From the NCBI RefSeq assembly GCF_003236395.1, contig NZ_POUD01000007.1, forward strand, positions 1-64,000: a stretch of DNA of 64,000 nt, written 5' to 3'. Source of the stretch: Nonomuraea aridisoli. Its GTDB lineage: Bacteria; Actinomycetota; Actinomycetes; Streptosporangiales; Streptosporangiaceae. This document shows, one piece after another, positions 34,437 to 42,432 of the stretch (positions within the stretch are counted from its first letter, which is position 1; each line of letters opens with the position of its first letter). A program made the translations under genes and the position numbers. The notes under the pieces are model-generated. The model ran no database searches. It was not told the origin of the DNA and saw only the letters and a program-made list of their open reading frames with translations.

Positions 34437-35744
34437 GTGGAGCGGCTTCGATCCAAGATCGCGATCGGCGTGGTCGGTCCTCATGATCTGGTCGAGCAGA
34501 TCGTGCACATCGGGGCGACCCTGCCGACGGCCGGCACCCTGCGGCTCGTCGGCGCGCCGCACGCCGGCGAGAACGAGACGCACGAGAAGCTCAGCAAGAT
34601 CATGGACAGCATCGACGCCGTGCTGTTCGCCGGACCGCTCCAATACGACCTGGCCCGGCAGTCGGGTGAGATCAGCGTCCCGTCCACGTTCGTGCCGGTG
34701 AGCGGTTCGGGCCTGTACGCCACGCTGCTGCGCGGCGTGCTCGCCCACGGCGTCGACCCGGCCAGGGTGAGCATCGACTCCATCGCGCCCGACGAGGTCG
34801 CCGAGGCCTACGAAGAGATCGGCGTGCCGATGGCGTCGGTGCACGTCTCCGAGTACTTCCAGCCCGACTCCGTGCGCGACTTCATCGGCTTCCACGAGCG
34901 CCTGCACCGCGAGGGCGCCACCACCGCCGCGCTCACCACGGTCCGCACGGTCGCCACCCGGCTGGAGGCCGACGGGGTGCCGGTGCTGCGCATGATGCCG
35001 TCCACGAGCACGCTGCGGCAGGCCATCAACACCGCGGCGCTGCTCGGCGCGGGCAACCGGCTGGAGGAGGCGCAGCTCGCGATCGTGCTGGTGTCGCTCG
35101 CGGCCTCCGTCCGGCCCGGCCACTCGGGCCCCGGCAACTACTGGCAGCAGGAGCTCAAGCTGCGGCTGCACCGGGCGCTGCTGGCGGAGGCGCGGCTGAT
35201 GGGCGCCACGGTGGTGCCGCGCGAGGAGAACACCTACGTGGTGACCACCACGGTGGGGGCGCTGTCGCAGGCCACCGACGGGTTCAGGGTGGCGCCGTTC
35301 ATGGACCGGGTACGGGCCGAGGTCGGCCTGGAGGTGGAGGTCGGCCTCGGGCTCGGCCACACCGCCCGGGACGCCGACGCGAACGCCGTGACGGCGCTCG
35401 AACGCGCCCGCGCGGCGGAGGCGGCGGCCGCGTTCATGATCGACAGTGACGGGAACGCGGTGTCGCTGCCCATGCGCCGGCGCGCGCGGGCCGACGTGGT
35501 GCGCGAGCCGGCCGACTCCAAGGCGGTGAAGATCAGGGATCGGCTCGTCCAGTCGCTCGGCGAGGACCCCGAGGCCATGGTCGTGGACGCGGAGATCGTC
35601 GCGGAGATCCTGGGCGTGGCTCCCCGGAGCGCCCGGCGGGTGCTGCAGAACCTGGTGGAGGAGGGCCTGGCGTGGGCGCTGCCCCCGGTGAAGTCCGCCC
35701 AGGCCGGCCGCCCTCGCCAGCCGTACCGCCTGATCGCGGGCTGA
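34437..35744 (+). CDS. One-component regulator paralog 2 (IGVVGPHDLVE family)
   Basis: This 435-residue protein is very close to paralog 1 at 24196 along its whole length (a 41-bp stretch, 34767-34807, is identical to 24499-24539). It has the same order of domains: a Rossmann-like N-domain (IAIGVVGPHDLVEQIV, VDxVLFxGPLQYDLARQ type), a cyclase-like middle (GLGLGHTARDADANAVTALERA) and a C-terminal winged helix (VAEILGVAPRSARRVLQNLVEEGL). GTG 34437 has GAGGGG 6-7 nt upstream and follows the amidohydrolase stop by one base, so it belongs to the glycan operon and is its probable regulator. The effector is unknown. Confidence 0.75.
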   Translation: MERLRSKIAIGVVGPHDLVEQIVHIGATLPTAGTLRLVGAPHAGENETHEKLSKIMDSIDAVLFAGPLQYDLARQSGEISVPSTFVPVSGSGLYATLLRGVLAHGVDPARVSIDSIAPDEVAEAYEEIGVPMASVHVSEYFQPDSVRDFIGFHERLHREGATTAALTTVRTVATRLEADGVPVLRMMPSTSTLRQAINTAALLGAGNRLEEAQLAIVLVSLAASVRPGHSGPGNYWQQELKLRLHRALLAEARLMGATVVPREENTYVVTTTVGALSQATDGFRVAPFMDRVRAEVGLEVEVGLGLGHTARDADANAVTALERARAAEAAAAFMIDSDGNAVSLPMRRRARADVVREPADSKAVKIRDRLVQSLGEDPEAMVVDAEIVAEILGVAPRSARRVLQNLVEEGLAWALPPVKSAQAGRPRQPYRLIAG

Positions 35745-35797
35745 CCTCCGGCGGGTCGCCTGGGGTGAGGCGGCCGGCTGACCTCCGGCGGGTCGCC
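35739..35797. repeat. 22-bp perfect direct repeat spanning the regulator stop codon
   Basis: The same 22 bases occur at 35739-35760 (containing the TGA of the regulator) and at 35776-35797, a 37-bp period. It looks like a short tandem duplication of the gene's 3' end. Confidence 0.8.
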
Positions 35798-35801
35798 CGG
35801 G

Positions 35802-36473
35802 TCAGGTCATGAGGGCGGGGGTGACCGGGGTGTGCAGGGACCAGCCGAGGGTGGCGTAGAGGGCCTGGCCCTGCTCCGTGGCGACGAGCACGCCGCTGCG
35901 GGCGCCCCGCGAGACCGCGGCGGACGCGAGCATCTTCATGATCACGGTGCCGAGGCCGCGGCGGCGGTGCCCGGCCGCCGTCTCCACCTGGTCGACGACC
36001 GCCGTCGTGCCCGCCAGCGCGATCTGGCCCCGCGCGGCGACCTCGCCGTCCGTCGTCAGCAGCCGCGCGACCGTGACGCCGGCCCGCGTGGTCACCGCCG
36101 GGACGTAGCCGGCGGGAGTACGCGGCAGGGCCCGCGACAACGAGTCCATGACCATCATGTACTCCTGCTCCTTCACCGCCCAGGCCGGCGGCAGGTGGGG
36201 CGCGACCGCCTCGGCGGGCCCGCAGAGCTTGAGCCAGGTGCCCGGGGCGGTGACGGCCCGGGTCAGGAGGCGCAGCAGCTCGGGCGTCGGACCGGGCACG
36301 ATGTGCCGGGCCACGTGCCCCGGCAGTCCCACGTCCACGCGCAGCCCCCACGGCTCGCGTACGGGCTTGGGGGTGTTGCGGGAGACGACCCAGCCATCGA
36401 CCCATGCCTGGACTGTCATTGAATTGGCGGGTTTGAGAACCTCCGTCACGGAGGACAGCCTAAGGTCTGCCAT
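35802..36473 (-). CDS. GNAT-family N-acetyltransferase
   Basis: This 223-residue protein has a variable N-terminal half (WVVSRNTPKPVREPWGLRVDVGLPGHVARHIV) and a C-terminal GNAT core. The core has the acetyl-CoA loop QVETAAGHRRRGLGTVIMKML (motif RRRGLG) and the ending SGVLVATEQGQALYATLGWSLHTPV. The substrate is unknown. Start ATG 36473 gives MADLRLSS; ATG 36419 is a shorter alternative, and neither has a good ribosome-binding site. It is divergent from the phosphodiesterase gene. Confidence 0.85.
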   Translation of the reverse strand: MADLRLSSVTEVLKPANSMTVQAWVDGWVVSRNTPKPVREPWGLRVDVGLPGHVARHIVPGPTPELLRLLTRAVTAPGTWLKLCGPAEAVAPHLPPAWAVKEQEYMMVMDSLSRALPRTPAGYVPAVTTRAGVTVARLLTTDGEVAARGQIALAGTTAVVDQVETAAGHRRRGLGTVIMKMLASAAVSRGARSGVLVATEQGQALYATLGWSLHTPVTPALMT

Positions 36474-36545
36474 AAATTCGCCGACGGGGCATACCAGGAT
36501 AAAAAGGATGCGGCGTGGCACTGCCTGGACGCACCCCCCGCCCGG

Positions 36546-36551
36546 TAGGGT
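36546..36551 (+). promoter_or_regulatory. -10 box of the leaderless glycerophosphodiesterase gene
   Basis: TAGGGT ends exactly 7 nt before GTG 36559. This is the spacing seen for several other starts in the window. Confidence 0.55.
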
Positions 36552-36558
36552 CCTCGGT

Positions 36559-37464
36559 GTGCGCGTTGAGATTCATGGTCACCGAGGAGCTCGGGGCCTG
36601 TGGCCCGAGAACACTCTGCCGGGGATGAGCCGCACGATGGAGCTGGGCGTGCATGCGCTCGAGCTCGACGTCGCGCTCACCGCCGACCGCCGTCTCGTGC
36701 TCACGCACGACCTCACCGTCTCGGCCGTCACCAGCGCCGACCGCGGCCCGGTCCACGCCGGCGACCCGCTCTACCCCTACGTCGGCAAGCCGATCAACGC
36801 CCTCACCCTGGCGCAGCTGCGCACGCTCGACGTCGGCGTACGCCTGCCGCGCCACCCCGACGACCCCTTCGCGCTGACCCAGGTGCCCATGCCCGAGACC
36901 CGCATGCCGACGCTCGGCGCGGTGCTCGGCCTGGTCGACGCCTACGAGGCCGAGGGCGTGCGGCTGCACGTCGAGCTCAAGTCCGACCCCACCCGGCCGC
37001 AGCTGACGGCCGACCCGGCGATGTTCACCGGCATGGTGGTCGAGGAGCTCGACAAGCACGGCCGGCTCGGCAACGCCGCCATCCTGAGCTTCGACTGGCG
37101 CGTCATCGGCGAGGCCGCCCGGCTGGCCCCCGGCACCCGCCGCTTCGCCCTGATCGAGCCCGACACCCTCCACTGGAACGACGGCGTGGGCGACGACGTG
37201 CCCGCCGCCGCGCGCGATGCGGGGGCCACCACGCTCTCGCCCGAGCACGTCATGGTCGACGAGCGCCTCATGGCGCAGGCGTCCGCCGCCGGGCTCGACG
37301 TGGCGGTCTGGACGGTCAACGACGCCGCGCTCGCCGGCCGGATGCTCGACCTCGGCGTGGCAGGCGTCGTCACCGACTATCCCGACCGGATGCGCGACCT
37401 GTGGCGCGAGCGGGGCCTGGAGCTGCCCGAGCCCGTCGCCCCGCTGCGCCCCGTGGGCGTCTGA
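36559..37464 (+). CDS. Glycerophosphodiester phosphodiesterase
   Basis: This 301-residue TIM-barrel enzyme hydrolyses glycerophosphodiesters to glycerol-3-phosphate and an alcohol. The start HGHRGARGLWPENT carries the catalytic His and Glu. ELDVALTADRRLVLTHD supplies the metal Glu/Asp and the second His. HVELKSDP and VWTVND with GVVTDYPD at the end complete the family set. There is no signal peptide, so it is cytoplasmic (UgpQ-like). GTG 36559 is supported by the leaderless box; the longer frame upstream crosses the divergent GNAT gene. Confidence 0.92.
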   Translation: MRVEIHGHRGARGLWPENTLPGMSRTMELGVHALELDVALTADRRLVLTHDLTVSAVTSADRGPVHAGDPLYPYVGKPINALTLAQLRTLDVGVRLPRHPDDPFALTQVPMPETRMPTLGAVLGLVDAYEAEGVRLHVELKSDPTRPQLTADPAMFTGMVVEELDKHGRLGNAAILSFDWRVIGEAARLAPGTRRFALIEPDTLHWNDGVGDDVPAAARDAGATTLSPEHVMVDERLMAQASAAGLDVAVWTVNDAALAGRMLDLGVAGVVTDYPDRMRDLWRERGLELPEPVAPLRPVGV

Positions 37465-37467
37465 CCT

Positions 37468-37521
37468 TCAGAGCCGGCCGTTGCGGCGGAAGCCTCAGAG
37501 CCAGCCGTTGCGGCGGAAGCC
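37468..37521. repeat. 27-bp tandem duplication at the corA 3' end
   Basis: Positions 37495-37521 encode the last eight CorA residues and its stop (minus strand). The adjoining 37468-37494 is the same 27 bases with one change, and would encode GFRRNGRL plus a stop. The unit is exactly nine codons. Confidence 0.88.
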
Positions 37522-38598
37522 GCGGTGCAGCAGCACGCAGGCCGTCACCATGACGGCCAGGACCGCCGGATAGCCCCACACCTGCTTGGTCTCCGGCATG
37601 AACTCGAAGTTCATCCCGTAGACGCCGGCGATCATCGTGGGCACCGCCAGGATGGCCACCCACGACGAGATCTTGCGCATGTCCTCGTTGGCGAGGGCGT
37701 TGGAGCGGGCGAGCGCGGCCTGCAGGATCGAGCTGCACAACTCGTTGGACGACTCCACCTGCTCGCACACCCGCGACAGGTGGTCGCCGACGTCGCGGAA
37801 GTATTCGCGCATCTCCGACGGGATGACGCGGCGCTGGGGGAGCGCCGACAGCGGCGACAGCAGCGGCGTGACGGCCCGCTTCATCTCCAGCATCTCGCGC
37901 TTGAGCTGGTAGATGCGGTTGATGTCGCGGGAGCTGACGTCGGCGAACACGGTCGCCTCGACCTCTTCGAGCTCCAGCTGCATCAGGTCGGCCACCTGCA
38001 GGTACTGGTCGACCACGTGGTCGGCGATGGCGTGCAGGACGCCCGCCGGGCCGCGCTTCAGCAGCTTGGGGTCGCCTTCGAGGCGCTCGCGGACGACGGT
38101 GAGCGGGCAGTGCGCGCCGTGGCGCACGGTCACCACGAAGTCGACGCCGAGGAAGACCATGATCTCGCCGGTGGCGATGATCTCGCCGTCGTACTGGTCG
38201 TGGTCGAGGTAGGCGAGGGTCTTCAGCACCATGAACAACGAGTCGCCGTACCGCTCGACCTTGGGGCGCTGGTGGGCCTTGACGGCGTCCTCGACGGACA
38301 GGGGGTGCAGGCCGAAGACCCCGGACAGCCACTCCACCTCGGGAGCGGCCGGCTCGTGCAGGCCCACCCAGACGAACGCGTTGGGGCCCTCGGCGTCCTT
38401 GTTGTGCTCGCGTACGAGGCGCAGGGCCTCGATGATGCCGGGGGCGCCGACCTTCTTGCCCTCGACGTAGGCGCCGAACTCGACGACGGAGTCGACGGGG
38501 GGAAGACGGACGTCACGCAACGGCTTGGTCAGCTGGTGAGCGGCGCGCGACGGCACGGGGTGGCGGTTGATGCGACGGAAAAGCGTGGACGAGCGCAT
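37495..38598 (-). CDS. corA: CorA-family magnesium/divalent cation channel
   Basis: This 367-residue protein has a large cytoplasmic alpha/beta N-domain, a long coiled helix (about 200-310) and two C-terminal TM helices. The signature GMN is at 328-330 (AGVYGMNFEFMPE). The first TM is ISSWVAILAVPTMIAGVY and the second VLAVMVTACVLLH, ending in a basic tail. It forms a pentameric channel by family knowledge. AAAGGGA precedes ATG 38598. It is convergent with the phosphodiesterase gene, and its 3' end is duplicated in tandem. Confidence 0.95.
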   Translation of the reverse strand: MRSSTLFRRINRHPVPSRAAHQLTKPLRDVRLPPVDSVVEFGAYVEGKKVGAPGIIEALRLVREHNKDAEGPNAFVWVGLHEPAAPEVEWLSGVFGLHPLSVEDAVKAHQRPKVERYGDSLFMVLKTLAYLDHDQYDGEIIATGEIMVFLGVDFVVTVRHGAHCPLTVVRERLEGDPKLLKRGPAGVLHAIADHVVDQYLQVADLMQLELEEVEATVFADVSSRDINRIYQLKREMLEMKRAVTPLLSPLSALPQRRVIPSEMREYFRDVGDHLSRVCEQVESSNELCSSILQAALARSNALANEDMRKISSWVAILAVPTMIAGVYGMNFEFMPETKQVWGYPAVLAVMVTACVLLHRGFRRNGWL

Positions 38599-38960
38599 GG
38601 CAGTCCCTTTCCGCCCGACCTGGCACGCTCCACGCGCGATGGGGAGATCACCTCAATCGAACGAACATGCGTGGAGGCACGATCAGGCTGCCGGATTGGA
38701 GTGGTCGGGGGTAACTGGGGTGTACGTGACGGACCACGTACTGCTGGGATCACCAGGATTCATCCCGGACCACCTCCAATCGCTAAGAGACGCCGCAAAG
38801 CCGCCTTAACCTACCACAGGCGTGTGAACGGATCTGACGATACTCGTCGGGAGAGGCGCGCTCAGGAAGAACTCCACAAAGGTTGTCGCTTATTCCGTCA
38901 TCGGGCCGTGCGGGCGGCCTAGGGCGGGTGGCGTGCGGCGGGCCTGCGAGAATGGACCGC
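38599..38960. other. 362-bp divergent non-coding region between corA and purD
   Basis: I find no convincing gene here, though weak frames of 70-80 codons exist on both strands. It is less GC-rich than its flanks. It holds a perfect palindromic element at 38722-38741 and a purD start region without a Shine-Dalgarno sequence. A GAGAAT box (38948-38953) 7 nt before GTG 38961 would fit a leaderless purD transcript. Confidence 0.45.
38722..38741. promoter_or_regulatory. Perfect 7-bp inverted repeat upstream of corA
   Basis: GTACGTG (38722-38728), a 6-nt spacer, then CACGTAC (38735-38741). The 20-bp dyad has the size of a dimeric repressor site. It is 124 bp from corA and 220 bp from purD; which gene it serves is unknown. 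Confidence 0.4.
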
Positions 38961-40175
38961 GTGCGCGTTCTAGTCATTGGTTCCGGCGGGCGTGAGCACG
39001 CCCTGTGCCGTTCACTCAAGCTCGATCCCCAGGTCAGCGAGCTCCACTGCGCCCCAGGCAATCCGGGCGTCGAAGAGGTCGCCACCGTGCACCCCGTCGA
39101 CCCCCTCGACCCCGGGCAGGTGGCCGAGCTGGCCACCCGGCTGCGGATCGACCTCGTCGTGGTGGGGCCGGAGGCGCCGCTCGTCGCGGGGGTGTCCGAC
39201 GCGGTGCGCGAGGCGGGCATCGCCTGCTTCGGGCCGTCCAGCGGGGCCGCCATGATCGAGGGCTCCAAGGCGTTCGCCAAGGAGGTCATGCAGGCGGCCG
39301 ACGTGCCGACCGCCCGGTCCATGACGTGCACCACCGAGGCGGAGGCCGCGGCGGCGCTCGACGAGTTCGGCGCCCCCTACGTCGTCAAGGACGACGGGCT
39401 GGCCGCGGGCAAGGGCGTGGTCGTCACCACCGACCGGGCCGAGGCGCTGGCGCACGCGCGGGCGTGCGACCGGGTGGTGATCGAGGAGTTCCTCGACGGC
39501 CCCGAGGTGTCGCTGTTCGCGCTCTGCGACGGCAGCACGGCCGTGCCGCTCCAGCTCGCCCAGGACTTCAAGCGCGCCCTCGACGGCGACGAGGGGCCCA
39601 ACACCGGTGGCATGGGCGCCTACACGCCGCTGCCCTGGGCGCCCGAGGGCCTGACCGAGCAGGTCATGCGCGAGGTCGTGCACCCGACGATCGCCGAGCT
39701 GGGGCGGCGCGGGCTGCCGTACCAAGGGGTGCTCTACGTGGGGCTGGCGCTGACGGCGAAGGGGCCGAAGGTGGTCGAGTTCAACGCCCGGTTCGGCGAC
39801 CCCGAGACGCAGGTGCTGCTCGACCGGCTGGAGACGCCGCTCGGCGGGCTGCTGTTGGCCTGCGCGACCGGCGAGCTGGGGCTCGACCCGGTGTTCAGGC
39901 CGGGCTCGGCCGTGACCGTGGTGATCGCGTCGGAGGGCTACCCCGCCGCCCCGGTCAAGGGCGACGTGATCAGGGGGCTGGGGGCGACGGACGACGCGTA
40001 CGTGCTGCACGCCGGCACGAGAAGGAAGGACGGCGAGGTGGTCTCCGACGGCGGGCGGGTGCTCAACGTGGTGGGCCACGGGCCCGACCAGGAGAGCGCG
40101 CGCCGCGCCGCCTATGATCTCGCCGGCCGCATCGAGCTGCGCGGCTCCCACCACAGGACGGACATCGCCCGATGA
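38961..40175 (+). CDS. purD: Phosphoribosylamine-glycine ligase (GAR synthetase)
   Basis: This 404-residue ATP-grasp enzyme of purine synthesis (step 2) begins [15 protein letters not shown], the standard PurD start. Other family marks are [55 protein letters not shown] and [15 protein letters not shown] 38961 was chosen because it matches the family start and has a GAGAAT box 7 nt upstream; ATG 38952 is in frame. It overlaps purC by 4 nt (ATGA), forming a purDC unit. Confidence 0.95.
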   Translation: MRVLVIGSGGREHALCRSLKLDPQVSELHCAPGNPGVEEVATVHPVDPLDPGQVAELATRLRIDLVVVGPEAPLVAGVSDAVREAGIACFGPSSGAAMIEGSKAFAKEVMQAADVPTARSMTCTTEAEAAAALDEFGAPYVVKDDGLAAGKGVVVTTDRAEALAHARACDRVVIEEFLDGPEVSLFALCDGSTAVPLQLAQDFKRALDGDEGPNTGGMGAYTPLPWAPEGLTEQVMREVVHPTIAELGRRGLPYQGVLYVGLALTAKGPKVVEFNARFGDPETQVLLDRLETPLGGLLLACATGELGLDPVFRPGSAVTVVIASEGYPAAPVKGDVIRGLGATDDAYVLHAGTRRKDGEVVSDGGRVLNVVGHGPDQESARRAAYDLAGRIELRGSHHRTDIAR

Positions 40176-41008
40176 GACACGTGCACTCCGGCAAGGTGCG
40201 AGACCTCTACGAGACCGACGACGGCCTGCTGCTGATGGTCGCCTCCGACCGTCTGTCGGCCTTCGACCACGTGCTGGAGCCCGACATCCCCGACAAGGGG
40301 GCGATCCTCACGCAGATGTCGTTGTGGTGGTTCGACCAGCTCAAGGACATCGTGCCCAACCACGTCGTGGCGCGCGGCGACGACCTGCGCAGCGTGTTGT
40401 GCCGGCCGCTGCGGATGGTGCAGGTCGAGTGCGTGGCCCGGGGCTACCTCACGGGCGGCGGGCTCAACGAGTACCGCGAGAGCGGCGCGGTCTCCGGCGT
40501 GCCGCTCCCGCCCGGGCTGGAGGACGGCTCGCGGCTGCCCGAGCCGATCTTCACGCCGTCCACCAAGGCGCCGCTGGGCGAGCACGACGAGCCGATCGCC
40601 TACGAGCGGGTCGTGGCGGACGTCGGCGCGGAGACGGCCGAGGCGCTGCGGCAGATCACGCTGGCCGTCTACTCGCGCGGGGCGGAGATCGCCCGCGAGC
40701 GGGGCATCATCGTCGCCGACACCAAGATCGAGCTGGGCTGGGACGCCGATGGTGTGCTGACGCTGGGCGACGAAGTTCTCACACCCGACTCGTCACGCTT
40801 CTGGCCGGCGGACGAATGGCACCCGGGCCGTACGCAGCATGCTTTTGACAAGCAATTTGTGCGCGATTGGCTACTTTCGCCCGAATCTGGATGGGACAAA
40901 TCCTCTGGAAACCCCCCACCTCGCCTTCCCGACCACGTGGTAGAGCGCACGCGGCAGCGATACCTGGAAGCGTACGAGCGCATCACGGGGGCTCCTTTTA
41001 GCGGATGA
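40172..41008 (+). CDS. purC: SAICAR synthetase
   Basis: This 278-residue enzyme joins CAIR and aspartate in purine synthesis. It shows GKVRDLYE at the N-terminus, [49 protein letters not shown] and [13 protein letters not shown] 40172 overlaps the purD stop, so the two are translationally coupled. Confidence 0.96.
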   Translation: MRHVHSGKVRDLYETDDGLLLMVASDRLSAFDHVLEPDIPDKGAILTQMSLWWFDQLKDIVPNHVVARGDDLRSVLCRPLRMVQVECVARGYLTGGGLNEYRESGAVSGVPLPPGLEDGSRLPEPIFTPSTKAPLGEHDEPIAYERVVADVGAETAEALRQITLAVYSRGAEIARERGIIVADTKIELGWDADGVLTLGDEVLTPDSSRFWPADEWHPGRTQHAFDKQFVRDWLLSPESGWDKSSGNPPPRLPDHVVERTRQRYLEAYERITGAPFSG

Positions 41009-41085
41009 TTCGGCTGGGCCAGGTGGTGTGAGCGGCTACTGTTGGCCCGATCGAGCCTCACCGTTATTTCCAAGGAGCCGCACGA

Positions 41086-42351
41086 ATGGTCCGTTACCGC
41101 GTGCGCGGTGGCAACGCACTGCGTGGAACCGCGTTCATCCAGGGCGCGAAGAACGCCGTGCTTCCCATGATCGGTGCGGCTCTGCTCGCCGCCAAGGGCC
41201 GCACCGTCCTGCGCAACGTGCCGATCATCGAAGACGTCCGCCGCGCGGTCGAGCTGGCCGAGTCCGTCGGCGCGTACGTCGAGCTGCACGAGTCAGAGCG
41301 CACGCTGGTCATCGACGCCTCCCGGGTGAGCAGCCCCGTGCTGCCCGCCGAGATCGCCCGCCGCTTCCGCGGCTCGGTGCTGTTCACCCCGGCGTTGCTG
41401 CACCGCCTCGGCGAGGCGGTCGTCGAAGGCGTCGGCGGCTGCAACCTCGGCAGCCGCAACCTCGACTTCCACTACCTCGGCTACAAGCGCCTCGGCGCGA
41501 TCGTCGACGAGGGCGAGACCGTCATCCACGTCAAGGCCGCCGGCCTGACCGGCGCCACCCTCTATCTCGACACCCCGTCCCACACCGGCACGGAGAACCT
41601 CATCATGGCCGGCGCCCTGGCCAAGGGCACCACCGTGATCGAGAACGCCGCGCTGGAGCCCGAGGTGCTCGACGTCATCGACATGCTCACCAAGATGGGC
41701 GCGCGCATCAGCGGCGGCGGCACGGGGTTCATCACCGTCGAGGGCGTCGAGGAGCTGCACGCCGTCGAGCACACCGTCATGCCCGACCGGCTCGACGCCG
41801 GCGTCTTCGCGATGGCCGCGGCGATCACCGGGGGCGAGCTCAGCCTCGTCGGCACCGGCCTCGACCTCGGCGTCGTGCGCTACAAGCTCGAGCAGATGGG
41901 CGTCGAGTTCCACCGCCAGGGCGCGGTGCTGCACGTCGGGTGCGAGGGCCCGCTGCGGCCGATCAACATCATCACCGACACCTATCCCGGCTTCGCCACC
42001 GACCTGCAGTCGCCGATGATGACCGTCGCGGCGCTCGCCGACGGCACCAGCTACATCCACGAGCGCATCTTCGACGGCAGGTTCGCCCTGGCCGGCGAGC
42101 TCAACAAGATGGGCGCCAACGTCGAGGTCGACGGCAGCCGGGCGATCGTCCGCGGCCGCACGCCGCTGACCGGCGCCCAGGTGACCGCCCACGACCTCCG
42201 CTCGGGCATCGCTCTCGTGCTCGCGGGTCTGGCGGCCGAAGGCGAGACCGTGATCGACTCCGGATACCTCATCGACCGCGGCCACGCACATCTCGCGGCA
42301 CGAATGCGTGCGCTCGGCGCGGACATTACACGAGAGATTTCCGAACACTAA
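41086..42351 (+). CDS. murA: UDP-N-acetylglucosamine 1-carboxyvinyltransferase
   Basis: This 421-residue EPSP-synthase-fold enzyme makes the first committed peptidoglycan precursor from UDP-GlcNAc and PEP. It has K22-N23 (QGAKNAVLP), the loop Cys119 ([17 protein letters not shown]) and [10 protein letters not shown] with the catalytic Asp. The Cys loop differs from the common GCAIGxRPVDxH form, so this may be a second MurA paralog; the Cys itself, the fosfomycin target, is kept. AAGGAG lies 8 nt before ATG 41086. The regulator paralog 3 follows on the same strand. Confidence 0.9.
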   Translation: MVRYRVRGGNALRGTAFIQGAKNAVLPMIGAALLAAKGRTVLRNVPIIEDVRRAVELAESVGAYVELHESERTLVIDASRVSSPVLPAEIARRFRGSVLFTPALLHRLGEAVVEGVGGCNLGSRNLDFHYLGYKRLGAIVDEGETVIHVKAAGLTGATLYLDTPSHTGTENLIMAGALAKGTTVIENAALEPEVLDVIDMLTKMGARISGGGTGFITVEGVEELHAVEHTVMPDRLDAGVFAMAAAITGGELSLVGTGLDLGVVRYKLEQMGVEFHRQGAVLHVGCEGPLRPINIITDTYPGFATDLQSPMMTVAALADGTSYIHERIFDGRFALAGELNKMGANVEVDGSRAIVRGRTPLTGAQVTAHDLRSGIALVLAGLAAEGETVIDSGYLIDRGHAHLAARMRALGADITREISEH

Positions 42352-42432
42352 AAAAGGGCAAGAAAACCGCGTTGAGCTGCTAGGACATCTAGTCGGGCGG
42401 TCAACTAGAACGACTTTCCGGAAAAGTCAGGC

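Noticed and set aside
24196-35744. Bracketing paralogs considered as transposase genes of a composite transposon
   Set aside because: The proteins have no DDE or other recombinase motifs, no terminal inverted repeats or target duplications were seen, and they end in a winged helix typical of regulators.
38567-38809. 80-codon plus-strand frame between corA and purD
   Set aside because: No ribosome-binding site, no recognisable domain, and it overlaps the corA start region on the other strand.
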